Shown: positions 1-7,987 of the stretch, piece after piece
How positions within the stretch are numbered: position 1 is the first letter of the stretch
How the letters are laid out: every line of letters starts with the position of its first letter
NCBI GenBank assembly: GCA_023665475.1
Contig: JAMPEB010000013.1
Span: 17,671-81,670, forward strand
DNA: 64,000 nt
Source: Lachnoclostridium sp.
Lineage (GTDB): Bacteria; Bacillota; Clostridia; Lachnospirales; Lachnospiraceae
Direction of reading: 5' to 3'
Notes under the pieces: generated by a model
Databases searched by the model: none
The model's input: the letters and a program-made list of their open reading frames with translations, nothing else
What the model was told of the DNA's origin: nothing
Made by a program: the position numbers and the translations under genes

Positions 1-2043
1 GCTCCCCGCACCGATGGAGGAATCAAACATCTCCACCAATCCTTTCTGGGAACATACATTTAAATCCTGTAAAAGAGTAAGCCACGCTCCCTTTACATCT
101 TTGGCATCCAGCTTTTCCTTCACCGCAGGAACGGCATATTTATCAAAATAATTATCTTCCTTTGAAGGGATATCCACTTTTACTGCTGTTTCCTGATGCG
201 CGCCGTTTGTATCCAAAAACGCCCTCTTTAAGTTGACGATATCCTTTCCCCGCCAATTTAACACAAGTCTGGGTTCTTCGGTAACGGTTGCCACAGCCAC
301 AGCTTCCAGATTCTCTTCCGCCGCATAATTCAGAAAAGCTTCCACATTTCCCGGCTCCACCACTACCGCCATGCGCTCCTGAGACTCGGAAATGGCAAGC
401 TCCGTTCCGTCCAATCCCGCGTATTTTTTCGGTACTTTGTCCAAATCCACCCTAAGACCGTCAGCCAATTCCCCGATGGCAACGGATACGCCGCCTGCCC
501 CAAAGTCATTACACTTCTTGATGAGCCTGCTGACTTCTTCCCTGCGAAACAGTCGTTGAATCTTACGCTCCGTGGGAGCATTGCCCTTTTGTACCTCTGC
601 GCCGCAGGTTTTAATGGAATTCTCCGTGTGTACTTTTGAGGAACCGGTTGCGCCGCCGCAACCATCACGACCGGTGCGTCCGCCCAAAAGGATAATGATA
701 TCTCCGGGGTCCGAAGTTTCCCGAATGACATTCTTTCTGGGAGCCGCTCCCATTACGGCGCCGATTTCCATTCTTTTTGCCACATAGTCAGGGTGATAGA
801 TTTCTTTTACAAATCCGGTGGCAAGCCCAATCTGGTTGCCATAGGAAGAATATCCGCTTGCAGCGCCTCTTACCAGCTTCTTTTGAGGCAGCTTGCCCTT
901 TAAAGTATCGGATACGGGAACCGTAGGGTCCGCCGCTCCGGTCACTCTCATTGCCTGATAAACATAACCTCTCCCGCTTAAAGGGTCGCGGATTGCTCCG
1001 CCCAGACAGGTAGCGGCTCCTCCGAAAGGCTCGATTTCCGTAGGATGGTTATGGGTTTCATTCTTAAAAAACACCAGCCATTCTTCCGTTTCCCTATGGT
1101 CACCGTAATCCATCTCCACGGGAACCACAACGGAACAGGCATTGATTTCATCCGACTCTTCCATATCTTCTAATTTTCCGTCCCGTTTTAACTTACGCAT
1201 CGCCATCAGCGCCAGATCCATAAGGCAGACAAACTTATCCTTCCGCCCCGCAAAAATTTCCTCTCTGGTGTCCAGATAGCTCTGATAGGTAGTCTCAATG
1301 GGAGACCGGTAGTATCCCTCGCCGAATTCCACATCCGTAAGCTCCGTGGAAAAAGTGGTGTGACGGCAGTGATCGGACCAATAGGTGTCCAAAACCCGGA
1401 TTTCCGTCATGGAAGGATCCCTTTTTTCATCATCATGGAAATATTTTTGAATATGCAGAAAATCCTTGAAAGTCATTGCCAATCCGAGAGAATCGTATAA
1501 TTTGCGCAGTTCTCCCTCCGGCATATCCTGAAAGCCCGCAAATATCATCACATCTTCAGGCTCCTCAAAAACGGTGATCAAAGTATCCGGCTTGTCCTTA
1601 TCCGCCTCCCTGGAATCCACGGGGTTAATGCAGTAAGCCTTGATTTTAGCAAATTCATCCTCAGATATATCCCCAATAATAACATATGTTATTGCCGTTC
1701 TGATAATCGGTTTTTCATTCTCGTTTAAAAATTCAATGCACTGCACGGCAGAATCCGCCCTCTGGTCGAATTGTCCCGGCAGATACTCAACAGAAAACAC
1801 TTTTGCACTGTCAGGAATATCAATGTTTTCCTCATACAAATCATCCACGGGAGGCTCCGAGAAAACGGTTTTACACGCCTTTGCAAACACCTCGTCCGAA
1901 ATGCCTTCCACATCATAGCGGATAAACACACGAACCCGTTCTGCCTGAATGCCCAGATAATTTTTGAGCTCCTCATGAAGCTCCTTTGCCTTGACTGCAA
2001 AAGGCTCCTTCTTTTCTACATAAATACGCCTTACCTTACTCAT
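1..2043 (-). CDS. purL: Phosphoribosylformylglycinamidine synthase, N-terminal part (cut by window edge)
   Basis: Catalyses the ATP- and glutamine-dependent conversion of FGAR to FGAM in de novo purine synthesis. The reading frame gives about 681 residues and runs off position 1, so the 3' part, including any C-terminal glutaminase domain, is outside the window. It begins MSKVRRIYVEKK. The family motif TYWSDHCRHTTF is visible about a third of the way in, followed by NETHNHPTEIEPFGGAAT and GGRTGRDGCGGATGSS, which form the ATP/FGAR-binding core. The ATG at 2041-2043 is supported by GGAGG seven bases upstream. The gene lies apart from the purE-M-N-D cluster at 15.3-18.8 kb. A GC-rich hairpin sits just before the ribosome site. 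Confidence 0.97.
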   Translation of the reverse strand, partial: MSKVRRIYVEKKEPFAVKAKELHEELKNYLGIQAERVRVFIRYDVEGISDEVFAKACKTVFSEPPVDDLYEENIDIPDSAKVFSVEYLPGQFDQRADSAVQCIEFLNENEKPIIRTAITYVIIGDISEDEFAKIKAYCINPVDSREADKDKPDTLITVFEEPEDVMIFAGFQDMPEGELRKLYDSLGLAMTFKDFLHIQKYFHDDEKRDPSMTEIRVLDTYWSDHCRHTTFSTELTDVEFGEGYYRSPIETTYQSYLDTREEIFAGRKDKFVCLMDLALMAMRKLKRDGKLEDMEESDEINACSVVVPVEMDYGDHRETEEWLVFFKNETHNHPTEIEPFGGAATCLGGAIRDPLSGRGYVYQAMRVTGAADPTVPVSDTLKGKLPQKKLVRGAASGYSSYGNQIGLATGFVKEIYHPDYVAKRMEIGAVMGAAPRKNVIRETSDPGDIIILLGGRTGRDGCGGATGSSKVHTENSIKTCGAEVQKGNAPTERKIQRLFRREEVSRLIKKCNDFGAGGVSVAIGELADGLRVDLDKVPKKYAGLDGTELAISESQERMAVVVEPGNVEAFLNYAAEENLEAVAVATVTEEPRLVLNWRGKDIVNLKRAFLDTNGAHQETAVKVDIPSKEDNYFDKYAVPAVKEKLDAKDVKGAWLTLLQDLNVCSQKGLVEMFDSSIGAGS

Positions 2044-2056
2044 ATTAATCCTCCAT

Positions 2057-2071
2057 GCCGCCTCCGGCGGC
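2057..2071 (-). promoter_or_regulatory. Hairpin abutting the purL ribosome-binding site
   Basis: On the minus strand GCCGCC-GGA-GGCGGC forms a 6-bp GC stem with a three-base loop. It ends a few bases before the purL Shine-Dalgarno GGAGG. A near-identical arrangement precedes the DHH gene (7646-7660). A role in mRNA stability or translation is inference. Confidence 0.5.
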
Positions 2072-2183
2072 TCAAATCCTAAAAACAATGAATCGGATTA
2101 TGTGACGCTTATTACTTCTCAGATATCTATGCCGACTTTGCGACCGAGATATTATATATTTATGCATATTGTTAAATCATAAT

Positions 2184-2771
2184 TTAACTTTCTTCCACAT
2201 CGAGACTCTTCAGGATAAACAAAATTTCCCTGTCCACCGCCTCCGGAGTAATGCCGATGGTCTGGGCGGATATCTTAAGCCCTTCCAGCACAAACATAAT
2301 ATTGCGCGCCGTTCCCTGACAGTCCTCACAGGCAAATTCACCGCTTTTTACTCCCGTCTCTATCAGCTTTTCCAGAATTTTCACCGCTGAGTCGAACTGT
2401 TTCCGCAGAATATTATCTTTCTTAGGCATCTTATTCTGGAAATAAAATTCATAGGTGGCCTGCGTCAGAGTATTGCCTTTGCGCAGCAGCTCCTTCTTCT
2501 GTTCCTTTAAAAACAGCGCAAGAATATCGGATGCGGTGGCATCCTCCGTAATGCTTCCCGAAAAGACATCATCCGCCTCTTCGCTTTCCATTTTTAACAC
2601 TTCCATAAAAATCTGACCGGTATTTTCAAAATACAGATACAATCCACCCCTGCTGATATCGCAGGCTTCGACAATGTCTTTCATGGTGACTTTTTTAAAT
2701 CCCTTTTCCATAAACACCTGTCTTGCCGTTTCCAATATGTATCTTCGCTTTTGTATTGATTTTTCTCCCAT
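2184..2771 (-). CDS. TetR/AcrR family transcriptional regulator
   Basis: A 195-residue regulator with an N-terminal TetR helix-turn-helix at about residues 8-55. The diagnostic stretches are ILETARQVFMEKGFKKVTMK and DISRGGLYLYF. The C-terminal helical region should bind a ligand and dimerise, but its ligand cannot be read from sequence. It lies 17 bp downstream of the DUF6508-like gene on the same strand, so the two probably share a transcript that runs divergently from the OFA transporter at 3476. Regulation of that divergent pair is the simplest guess. The short palindrome ACATATGT near 3286-3293 in the shared intergenic region is a possible operator. Family assignment is secure; target and effector are inferred. 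Confidence 0.9.
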   Translation of the reverse strand: MGEKSIQKRRYILETARQVFMEKGFKKVTMKDIVEACDISRGGLYLYFENTGQIFMEVLKMESEEADDVFSGSITEDATASDILALFLKEQKKELLRKGNTLTQATYEFYFQNKMPKKDNILRKQFDSAVKILEKLIETGVKSGEFACEDCQGTARNIMFVLEGLKISAQTIGITPEAVDREILFILKSLDVEES

Positions 2772-2788
2772 TATTGACCTACGCCTTC

Positions 2789-3262
2789 CTATCTCAATCG
2801 GTCATCGGCGGTTTTCCCCCAAAACTCGACGATTTCCTTCATTTTTTTCAGTACCAGATAAAAAATCTGTTCCTGAACCGCTTCATTCCACAGGGTGGCC
2901 TTTACCCGTCCCCCCATGACATATTTGGACAAAATTCCTCTCAGCATATCCCATTCTTTCCAGGTGGCAGAAGCGATTATCTTTCTTTCGTCGTCATGCG
3001 TCTTAATATGATTACGAGTATATATATATTGATAATTCTTCTCCATCAGAGGACTTTTAGAAGCCTCCTTTATAAAGCTCATCAATGTGCCGTCATAAAT
3101 CGGAAAGGAAAGAGAATGTTCATTCGCCTCCTGTCCCCGGTAATCAGTGCTGGCAGAATGACCCGCATTCTGAGCAAACCAGGGCAGAAACCGAAGCAGC
3201 GGCATCAAAAGCTCTTTATTGTTTTCCATTAACTGCTGCGTATACTCTTTTTCCTGCTCCAC
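2789..3262 (-). CDS. Conserved protein resembling DUF6508
   Basis: A 157-residue soluble protein with a GTG start at 3260-3262, chosen because GGGAGGTG stands just upstream. The C-terminal part (MLRGILSKYV, GGRVKATLWNEAV, IFYLVLKKMKEIVEFWG) resembles what I recall of DUF6508 proteins, a family without known function. No catalytic motif, signal peptide or membrane segment is visible. It is first in a two-gene unit with the TetR regulator at 2184-2771. DUF6508 is a recollection of sequence character, not a search result. Existence of the gene is much surer than the name. Confidence 0.75.
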   Translation of the reverse strand: MEQEKEYTQQLMENNKELLMPLLRFLPWFAQNAGHSASTDYRGQEANEHSLSFPIYDGTLMSFIKEASKSPLMEKNYQYIYTRNHIKTHDDERKIIASATWKEWDMLRGILSKYVMGGRVKATLWNEAVQEQIFYLVLKKMKEIVEFWGKTADDRLR

Positions 3263-3362
3263 AATGGCACCTCCCTTAAAAATGACACATATGTAGTTTT
3301 ATTTTATCACATTTTTGCCAAAAGTACAGCAAAAAAATACTCAAAAAACTCTTCTTTTTTGG

Positions 3363-3391
3363 TTGAATTTACCCTCCATGAAGTATATAAT
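3363..3391 (+). promoter_or_regulatory. Sigma-A promoter for the OFA transporter
   Basis: TTGAAT at 3363-3368, a 17-bp spacer, and a perfect TATAAT at 3386-3391. It lies 85 bp before the ATG at 3476 in the divergent intergenic region. Confidence 0.75.
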
Positions 3392-3475
3392 TTAGTAATC
3401 GGGATGTTTTTACCCTGTCAACTCGTGTAAAAATATCTCGAAAAACATACAAAATACACAAAGGAAGAGTGAATT

Positions 3476-4879
3476 ATGAAAGAAAATGAAAAGAAAAGCG
3501 GGGGCTGGCGCACCAATAAATGGGTCCGCGCGGCTATCCCGGCACTGCTGCTCCACTGCAGCATCGGTACCGTGTACTGCTGGTCCATCTTTAGTCAGGA
3601 CATCGCTAACTACATCGGATTTTCCAAAGGAGCTACCGAATGGGCATTCAGCTTTGCCATCTTTTTCCTCGGCATGTCCGCCGCCTTTTTAGGCAATATT
3701 GTGGAGAAGGATATTCATAAATCCTCCCTGATTGCCGCCGTCTGCTTTGCCGTAGGCATGGCGGGCACAGGATTCTTTATTTATTACGGGCATGCCCATG
3801 CCACCGTTTTGCCGGACGGAACACTGAAAGGCACTCCTCTGGCGCTAATCGGTATCTACATATGCTATGGTTTTATCATGGGTATCGGCTTGGGCACCGG
3901 TTATCTGTCCCCTGTTAAAACTTTGATGCTGTGGTTTGAGGACAGAAAAGGACTTGCTACCGGTCTCGCGGTTGCAGGCTTCGGCGCGGCAAAGGCAATC
4001 GCCAGCCCCATTATGCAGGCTATGCTGGACAACCTCGGTGATGGAGCCATTTACAAAATGTTCCTGATTCTGGCGATTGTATACTTTATTATGATGTTTG
4101 TGGGACATCTGCTGTTAAAGAAGCCAGACAGTTGGCATGAACCCCAGAAGACCGAAAAGGGGCAGAGCATGCTTGCTGTCATCAAATCCAAGCCCGTTGC
4201 CAACTATATCGGTATCTGGCTGATGTTCTATATTAACATCACCTGCGGTCTTGCTTTGATTTCTCAGGAAAAAATGATTGTGAAGTGCCTCGGCCTTGCC
4301 AGCTTCGTAGGCATTATTTCCACAGTAACCGCTATTTTTAATGCCGGCGGCCGTCTCGGTTTCTCCGCATGGGCGGACACCATGAAGGACAGAAATACTG
4401 TTTACAAGCTTATTTTTGCCCTCTCCATCTTATTTACGGGTATCGTTATGGTGACAAGCGGCATCCAGAACGGTGAAGGAAATCCTGTATTGATTGTTTT
4501 GGTACTTTGTCTGCTCTTTGTGGTAAATGCCGGATACGGCGGCGGCTTCTCCAATGTGCCAACCCTGTTGTCCGACCACTACGGCATGGGCAACATCAGT
4601 GCGATTCACGGTCTGACCCTTTCCGCATGGGGCTTTGCCGGACTTACCGGCAACCAGCTTGCAAACTGGATTGTAGAACATTTTGGTAATCCCATAGAAA
4701 TAGAGCATATTTTAAACGATGGCACTAAGGAGCTTTTGACCGTAAATCCCACCGGATACCAGCATGTTTTATATGCAACCATCGTTTTGTATATCATTGC
4801 GCTGATTATCTGCCTTGTAATGGTAAGACCTACGGAAAAGGCTCTTGCCGCTAAACAGGCAAAGGCAAAAAAAGCCTGA
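3476..4879 (+). CDS. OFA-family MFS transporter (oxalate/formate antiporter type)
   Basis: A 467-residue integral membrane protein of the major facilitator superfamily. The opening residues WVRAAIPALLLHCSIGTVYCW followed within the first helices by WSIFSQDIANYIGFSKG are typical of the OFA group. Twelve hydrophobic segments are apparent, with a hydrophilic central loop near residues 210-230 and a lysine/alanine-rich tail. OFA proteins exchange small carboxylates such as oxalate and formate, but many clostridial members have no known substrate and none is assigned here. The ATG follows AAGGAAGAG. It has its own promoter and is divergent from the TetR pair. The hairpin-rich RNA candidate begins about 90 bp after the stop. 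Confidence 0.92.
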   Translation: MKENEKKSGGWRTNKWVRAAIPALLLHCSIGTVYCWSIFSQDIANYIGFSKGATEWAFSFAIFFLGMSAAFLGNIVEKDIHKSSLIAAVCFAVGMAGTGFFIYYGHAHATVLPDGTLKGTPLALIGIYICYGFIMGIGLGTGYLSPVKTLMLWFEDRKGLATGLAVAGFGAAKAIASPIMQAMLDNLGDGAIYKMFLILAIVYFIMMFVGHLLLKKPDSWHEPQKTEKGQSMLAVIKSKPVANYIGIWLMFYINITCGLALISQEKMIVKCLGLASFVGIISTVTAIFNAGGRLGFSAWADTMKDRNTVYKLIFALSILFTGIVMVTSGIQNGEGNPVLIVLVLCLLFVVNAGYGGGFSNVPTLLSDHYGMGNISAIHGLTLSAWGFAGLTGNQLANWIVEHFGNPIEIEHILNDGTKELLTVNPTGYQHVLYATIVLYIIALIICLVMVRPTEKALAAKQAKAKKA

Positions 4880-4934
4880 AAACCGCGGGATTTACAGATG
4901 TTTTAAAAAATTTCAAAATTTTTTAAAATAATTG

Positions 4935-4963
4935 TAGACAAATGTCAAATCCTGTGGTATTAT
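4935..4963 (+). promoter_or_regulatory. Sigma-A promoter for the hairpin-rich RNA candidate
   Basis: TAGACA at 4935-4940, 17-bp spacer, TATTAT at 4958-4963. TATAAT also occurs three bases further on. No coding region follows on the plus strand before the convergent gene at 5087-5500. Confidence 0.55.
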
Positions 4964-4969
4964 AATTAC

Positions 4970-5076
4970 ATCGACAGAGATGTCGGTCCACTAATTAGTT
5001 GGAATTCCGGAAAAATTCCCCTTTAACACAATTAGGCGGCTGTTGGTTTCCCCCGACGGCCGTCTAATTGCGTGTT
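4970..5076 (+). ncRNA. Candidate structured small RNA, three hairpins
   Basis: Between the transporter stop and the convergent gene at 5087 lie three consecutive hairpins. The first is CGACA/TGTCG with a GAGA loop (4972-4985). The second is GGAATT/AATTCC (5001-5019). The third is long: 5030-5046 pairs with 5053-5069 for about 17 bp including G-U pairs, extended by AACAC/GTGTT at 5025-5029 and 5072-5076. A promoter-like sequence sits seven bases upstream of the inferred start. No clear U-tract follows the last stem, so termination is uncertain. It matches no riboswitch I can recognise. The last stem could also be a terminator shared by the flanking genes. Confidence 0.4.
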
Positions 5077-5086
5077 ACCCAATATT

Positions 5087-5500
5087 TTAAGAAAACTTAT
5101 CTACAAAGTCCGTTCCTGTCTCATTTACCATCTTTTCCTTAAAAGGCTCCGGATTCTCCTCCATCTGAAGCATAATGTCAAATGCCGTGAGAAGCAGCCT
5201 TTCCTGACGATAACGGTTCATATCCTCCGGTCTGTCCATATATGCCTTAAAATGGTCCACTTGCCACACAAGAATGTCCGCTATTGTATATCCTGCCACT
5301 TCATGCTTGCACAGAAAATTTCCATAATCATGATAATAGGCAAGTTCCTGCAGGACTCCCCCCGAGCGGCGGATTCTATCCCACAGTTTTTCTCCGTACT
5401 CCTTGGATTCTCCTGCTTTCAGAGCCAGCATCTCCACATAATTTTTCAAGGTATTCAGAGCTGCCTCCAACTGTTCTTCCTTTGATAAACTGTTGTCCAT
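5087..5500 (-). CDS. Conserved protein of unknown function
   Basis: A 137-residue soluble, helix-rich, acidic protein beginning MDNSLSKEEQLEAALN. A longer upstream frame exists to 5671, but the ATG at 5498-5500 is preferred because AGGAG lies eight bases before it. The longer version would also read through the plus-strand tRNA promoter and leader. I do not recognise the family. Tryptophans and tyrosines recur in the middle (VWQVDHFKAYMDRPEDMNRY). It is alone on its strand between the RNA candidate at 4970-5076 and the tRNA-Trp unit, which diverges from it. Confidence 0.75.
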   Translation of the reverse strand: MDNSLSKEEQLEAALNTLKNYVEMLALKAGESKEYGEKLWDRIRRSGGVLQELAYYHDYGNFLCKHEVAGYTIADILVWQVDHFKAYMDRPEDMNRYRQERLLLTAFDIMLQMEENPEPFKEKMVNETGTDFVDKFS

Positions 5501-5554
5501 AAAAATACTCCTTTTGTCACTTTTTACTCTTTTTAGCATTTTTCCGGAAAAGAC

Positions 5555-5584
5555 TTGCAAAAAATCCCCCGACTGTGTTATAAT
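5555..5584 (+). promoter_or_regulatory. Sigma-A promoter for the leader-tRNA-Trp transcript
   Basis: TTGCAA at 5555-5560, an 18-bp spacer and a perfect TATAAT at 5579-5584. The predicted start near 5591 is about 117 bases before the tRNA. Confidence 0.7.
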
Positions 5585-5587
5585 AAT

Positions 5588-5673
5588 GTTCGCGGACACA
5601 ATGAGCCAAGTAACTGCGGAGCAGACATTTGGCGAATGTGTGCGAACCATGATGAAACGCAGTGTAGTCATGG
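5588..5673 (+). ncRNA. Structured leader RNA upstream of tRNA-Trp
   Basis: This stretch folds into a nested rod. Arm 5588-5600 pairs with 5637-5647 (GTTCGC...GCGAAC and ACACA/TGTGT with a bulge). Inside it are GCCAA/TTGGC (5605-5609, 5629-5633) and CTGC/GCAG with a GGA loop (5614-5624). A second hairpin CCATGA/TCATGG follows at 5647-5673. A 31-codon frame beginning MSQVTAEQTF (5601) overlaps it but has no ribosome site. It may be a processed tRNA 5' leader or an independent small RNA; no known family is recognised. Confidence 0.4.
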
Positions 5674-5707
5674 TAATAAATTATGTTGGCAGATAAGCCG
5701 ACTTTGT

Positions 5708-5778
5708 AGGGGAATAGTACAGCGGTAGTGCGGCGGTCTCCAAAACCGTTAACGGGGGTTCGATCCCCTCTTCCCCTG
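5708..5778 (+). tRNA. tRNA-Trp (CCA anticodon)
   Basis: A 71-nt cloverleaf. Acceptor arms AGGGGAA and TTCCCCT pair, the D stem is GTAC/GTGC, the anticodon stem is GCGGT/ACCGT with loop CTCCAAA giving anticodon CCA, and the T loop is TTCGATC. The discriminator base is G and the 3' CCA is not encoded. The tRNA ends directly next to the convergent stop codon of the DHH gene at 5779, leaving no room for a separate terminator. Confidence 0.95.
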
Positions 5779-7632
5779 CTATTTCTTTTCCTCCTTCTTG
5801 GCAGGCTTCCTGCCGCTTTCCGACTTCTTTTTTACCTCTTTTTTGGATTTTGCCTCTTTGTTATCGGCATTCTTTTTCGATTTTGTCTCCTCCGGAACTT
5901 CTTCGTCATTAACATTCTTTTTGGATTTTGTTTCCTCAGGAACCGCTTCGTCATTGACATTCTTTTTCGCTTTTGCTTCCTCAGGAACCGCTTCGTCATT
6001 AACCTTCTTTTTCGTTTTTACTTCCTCAGGAGCCGCTTCGTCATTAACCTTCTTTTTCGTTTTTGCTTCCTCAGGAATCTCTTCGTCTGCCTCTTCCGCT
6101 TCCACCTTCTCATAGGTCTTTGCAAAAACACCCTGTTCTATCACATAAACATCCTGCAGATCATCCATGCTTACAGCCAGATAATCCCCCGGATTGCCCA
6201 ATTCATATTTATCTTTGTCCCATGCGGTAAAAACCTTTACCCTATGTCCCAGCTTCTTTACATAAATGCAGCTTTCGCCGTTTGAAATACAGGTCTGGGC
6301 ATAAGGAATCAGGGAAATACTTTTTCCCTTTGCCACATCCCTGATAACAGGCTCATACTCTCCCTCAAACACATAAGGTTCTTCCAGCCTTCTATAACTG
6401 CGCTCAAATTTTTCCTTATCATTGGGATGCACTTCTCCGTCAATGCCGATCATGATGTACAATTTATCATGAATCTGCACATCCAAGTCTCCTCCCATAG
6501 TACGGATGCAGATTTGCGTGCCCACCGGGCGCACGCTGTCCGCCTGCACATATCCTACCGGAATCTGCTTTCTCCGGTATTTCTCCATCTGCGACAAATC
6601 CACGACATAGGAATCCGCATAAATAATCTCTACATTGTTAAAGTAATCCGTCATGCGCCATTTCATAAAATCAGACGCAATTTCTTTTAATTCCCTTACA
6701 GGCTCCTTTTCCTGCTCCTTGCAGAACTTCCTGTAAGATCTGCGCAACAGCTCCCTCTGGATGAATCCTCCGGCTTTTTCCAGATGACCTCCTCCCGAAC
6801 CGATGCCTTTGGTGATAAACCGCGCAAGCTCGTTTGCCATTACTTCCTTGATGCAGCTCCTGACGGAAAGCTTCACCCCGAATGGCTGTACACTGTATAC
6901 CAGACAGGCATCCACCGTATCCACTTCCAACATTAAATCGCTGATCATTCCCAAAATATTGGGGTCACACGGGTCTGTGGCTACCACGGCATATCGGAAC
7001 GCTTCCACATAATGATAATTCATCAATGCCTTTCCTGCGATTTCCAATTCTTCCAAGGACAGATTGGCATTACGGAAACGACTGATTAAGCCTCTGTCAA
7101 ACTCTGCGATATCCCTCAAGTCCTTATCCAAAGGATGGGCAATTTCAGTGAAATTATTGGTATCGGTCAACAAGCCGTAATACAGAGCTGTAGCCAACAT
7201 TTTATCCTCATTGATGTCATAGCCTTCTTTTCTCAAAAGACGCCATACCAGTGTGGAACAGGAACCCAGATTACTCCTCACCTCACGCAAATCCGGCAGT
7301 TCCCCGCTGATTTGGTGATGGTCGATGACGGCTGCGGTCTTTGCCTCAAAAAGAGTCACATTGCCCTCACTGTACTGACAGTCCACCGTAATTAAAAGCT
7401 CCGGCGGCTCCAAGGTTTCCACATACTCAATGGGAATCCCCAGTTCCGAAACCATAAGTACCAGATTGCTCTTTTTTATCAAATACATTCCACCATAAAT
7501 AAGCCTGACATCTTTTCCCCGGCTCTTAAAAAAATTATATACGCCGAACCCGCTGGCTATGGCATCTGCGTCCGGATTGTCATGGCATTGTATCACAATG
7601 GAATCATATACAAGCAAATCTTTTAACCGCAT
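5779..7632 (-). CDS. DHH/DHHA1 family phosphoesterase with lysine-rich repeat tail
   Basis: A 617-residue protein. The N-terminal DHH domain (about 1-210) shows CHDNPDADAIASG, ITVDCQY and the name-giving IDHHQ. The DHHA1 part includes GIGSGGGHLEKAGG near residues 275-290. A further 180-residue region of unclear fold follows, containing GNPGDYLAVSM. Residues 520-594 are five copies of a 15-residue unit (PEEAKTKKKVNDEAA and variants), then a lysine-rich end. DHH proteins hydrolyse phosphodiesters such as oligoribonucleotides or cyclic dinucleotides; the substrate here is not evident. The ATG is preceded by GGAGG and a GC hairpin. The stop abuts the tRNA-Trp 3' end. Confidence 0.9.
   Translation of the reverse strand: MRLKDLLVYDSIVIQCHDNPDADAIASGFGVYNFFKSRGKDVRLIYGGMYLIKKSNLVLMVSELGIPIEYVETLEPPELLITVDCQYSEGNVTLFEAKTAAVIDHHQISGELPDLREVRSNLGSCSTLVWRLLRKEGYDINEDKMLATALYYGLLTDTNNFTEIAHPLDKDLRDIAEFDRGLISRFRNANLSLEELEIAGKALMNYHYVEAFRYAVVATDPCDPNILGMISDLMLEVDTVDACLVYSVQPFGVKLSVRSCIKEVMANELARFITKGIGSGGGHLEKAGGFIQRELLRRSYRKFCKEQEKEPVRELKEIASDFMKWRMTDYFNNVEIIYADSYVVDLSQMEKYRRKQIPVGYVQADSVRPVGTQICIRTMGGDLDVQIHDKLYIMIGIDGEVHPNDKEKFERSYRRLEEPYVFEGEYEPVIRDVAKGKSISLIPYAQTCISNGESCIYVKKLGHRVKVFTAWDKDKYELGNPGDYLAVSMDDLQDVYVIEQGVFAKTYEKVEAEEADEEIPEEAKTKKKVNDEAAPEEVKTKKKVNDEAVPEEAKAKKNVNDEAVPEETKSKKNVNDEEVPEETKSKKNADNKEAKSKKEVKKKSESGRKPAKKEEKK
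5851..6075 (-). repeat. Five 45-bp in-frame tandem repeats in the DHH gene
   Basis: Five consecutive 45-bp units encode a 15-residue charged repeat. The first two encode PEEAKTKKKVNDEAA and PEEVKTKKKVNDEAV; later copies drift to PEETKSKKNVNDEEV. Such arrays are prone to copy-number change by slippage or recombination. Confidence 0.9.
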
Positions 7633-7645
7633 ACTAGTCCTCCGT

Positions 7646-7660
7646 GCCGCTTTCGGCGGC
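7646..7660 (-). promoter_or_regulatory. Hairpin abutting the DHH ribosome-binding site
   Basis: GCCGC-CGAAA-GCGGC on the minus strand, followed after two bases by the Shine-Dalgarno GGAGGA of the DHH gene. It matches the hairpin before purL in sequence and position. Confidence 0.5.
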
Positions 7661-7725
7661 TTAAACAGGAAAGGATAACAAAGGCATTCTGTCCCAGTCA
7701 GAAATATTCCGGCTGGGACAGCTTG

Positions 7726-7944
7726 TTAAAACAAATTTTTAATAGCACCTGTTACTTTTGATATACCGTCAGCAGCTATTTTTGCCTTTACGCCGTCTAT
7801 CACTTTCTCAACCACATCATCCGGCAAATCCATGCCAATCACTTTCTCGATTACTTTGACAGGTTCTTTTTCAAACTGTTTCTTTAAATCTTCATTCTTT
7901 GTCAGTTCTTCAACAATTTTTGAAATTTTCTCTTTAATATCCAT
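7726..7944 (-). CDS. Small helical protein of unknown function
   Basis: A 72-residue protein starting MDIKEKISKIVEEL. Two further ATGs lie 6 and 12 bases upstream, but GAGG is best placed for the ATG at 7942-7944. The whole chain is predicted amphipathic helix with a central LPDDVVEKVIDGVKAKI and a glycine-containing end. The segment FEKEPVKVIEKVIGMDLPDD faintly recalls the leader peptides of Nif11/NHLP RiPP precursors. There is no cysteine-rich core and no modification enzyme nearby, so that reading is not adopted. It follows the DUF1508 gene by 43 bp on the same strand. Confidence 0.7.
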   Translation of the reverse strand: MDIKEKISKIVEELTKNEDLKKQFEKEPVKVIEKVIGMDLPDDVVEKVIDGVKAKIAADGISKVTGAIKNLF

Positions 7945-7987
7945 TCTCATCCTCATTTTCCCGCTGATTGACGGGTTCTTGAAATTT

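Noticed and set aside
5501..5671. Longer start for the gene at 5087
   Set aside because: It would cover the plus-strand tRNA promoter and leader, and the ATG at 5500 has a good ribosome site.
5601..5696. 31-codon frame MSQVTAEQTF... before tRNA-Trp as a Trp leader peptide
   Set aside because: No ribosome site and no Trp codons; the RNA structure explains the stretch better.
5728..6285. Plus-strand frame rich in Phe and Leu, looking like a membrane protein
   Set aside because: Antisense of the lysine-rich tail of the DHH gene; Lys codons read backwards give Phe and Leu. It overlaps the tRNA as well.
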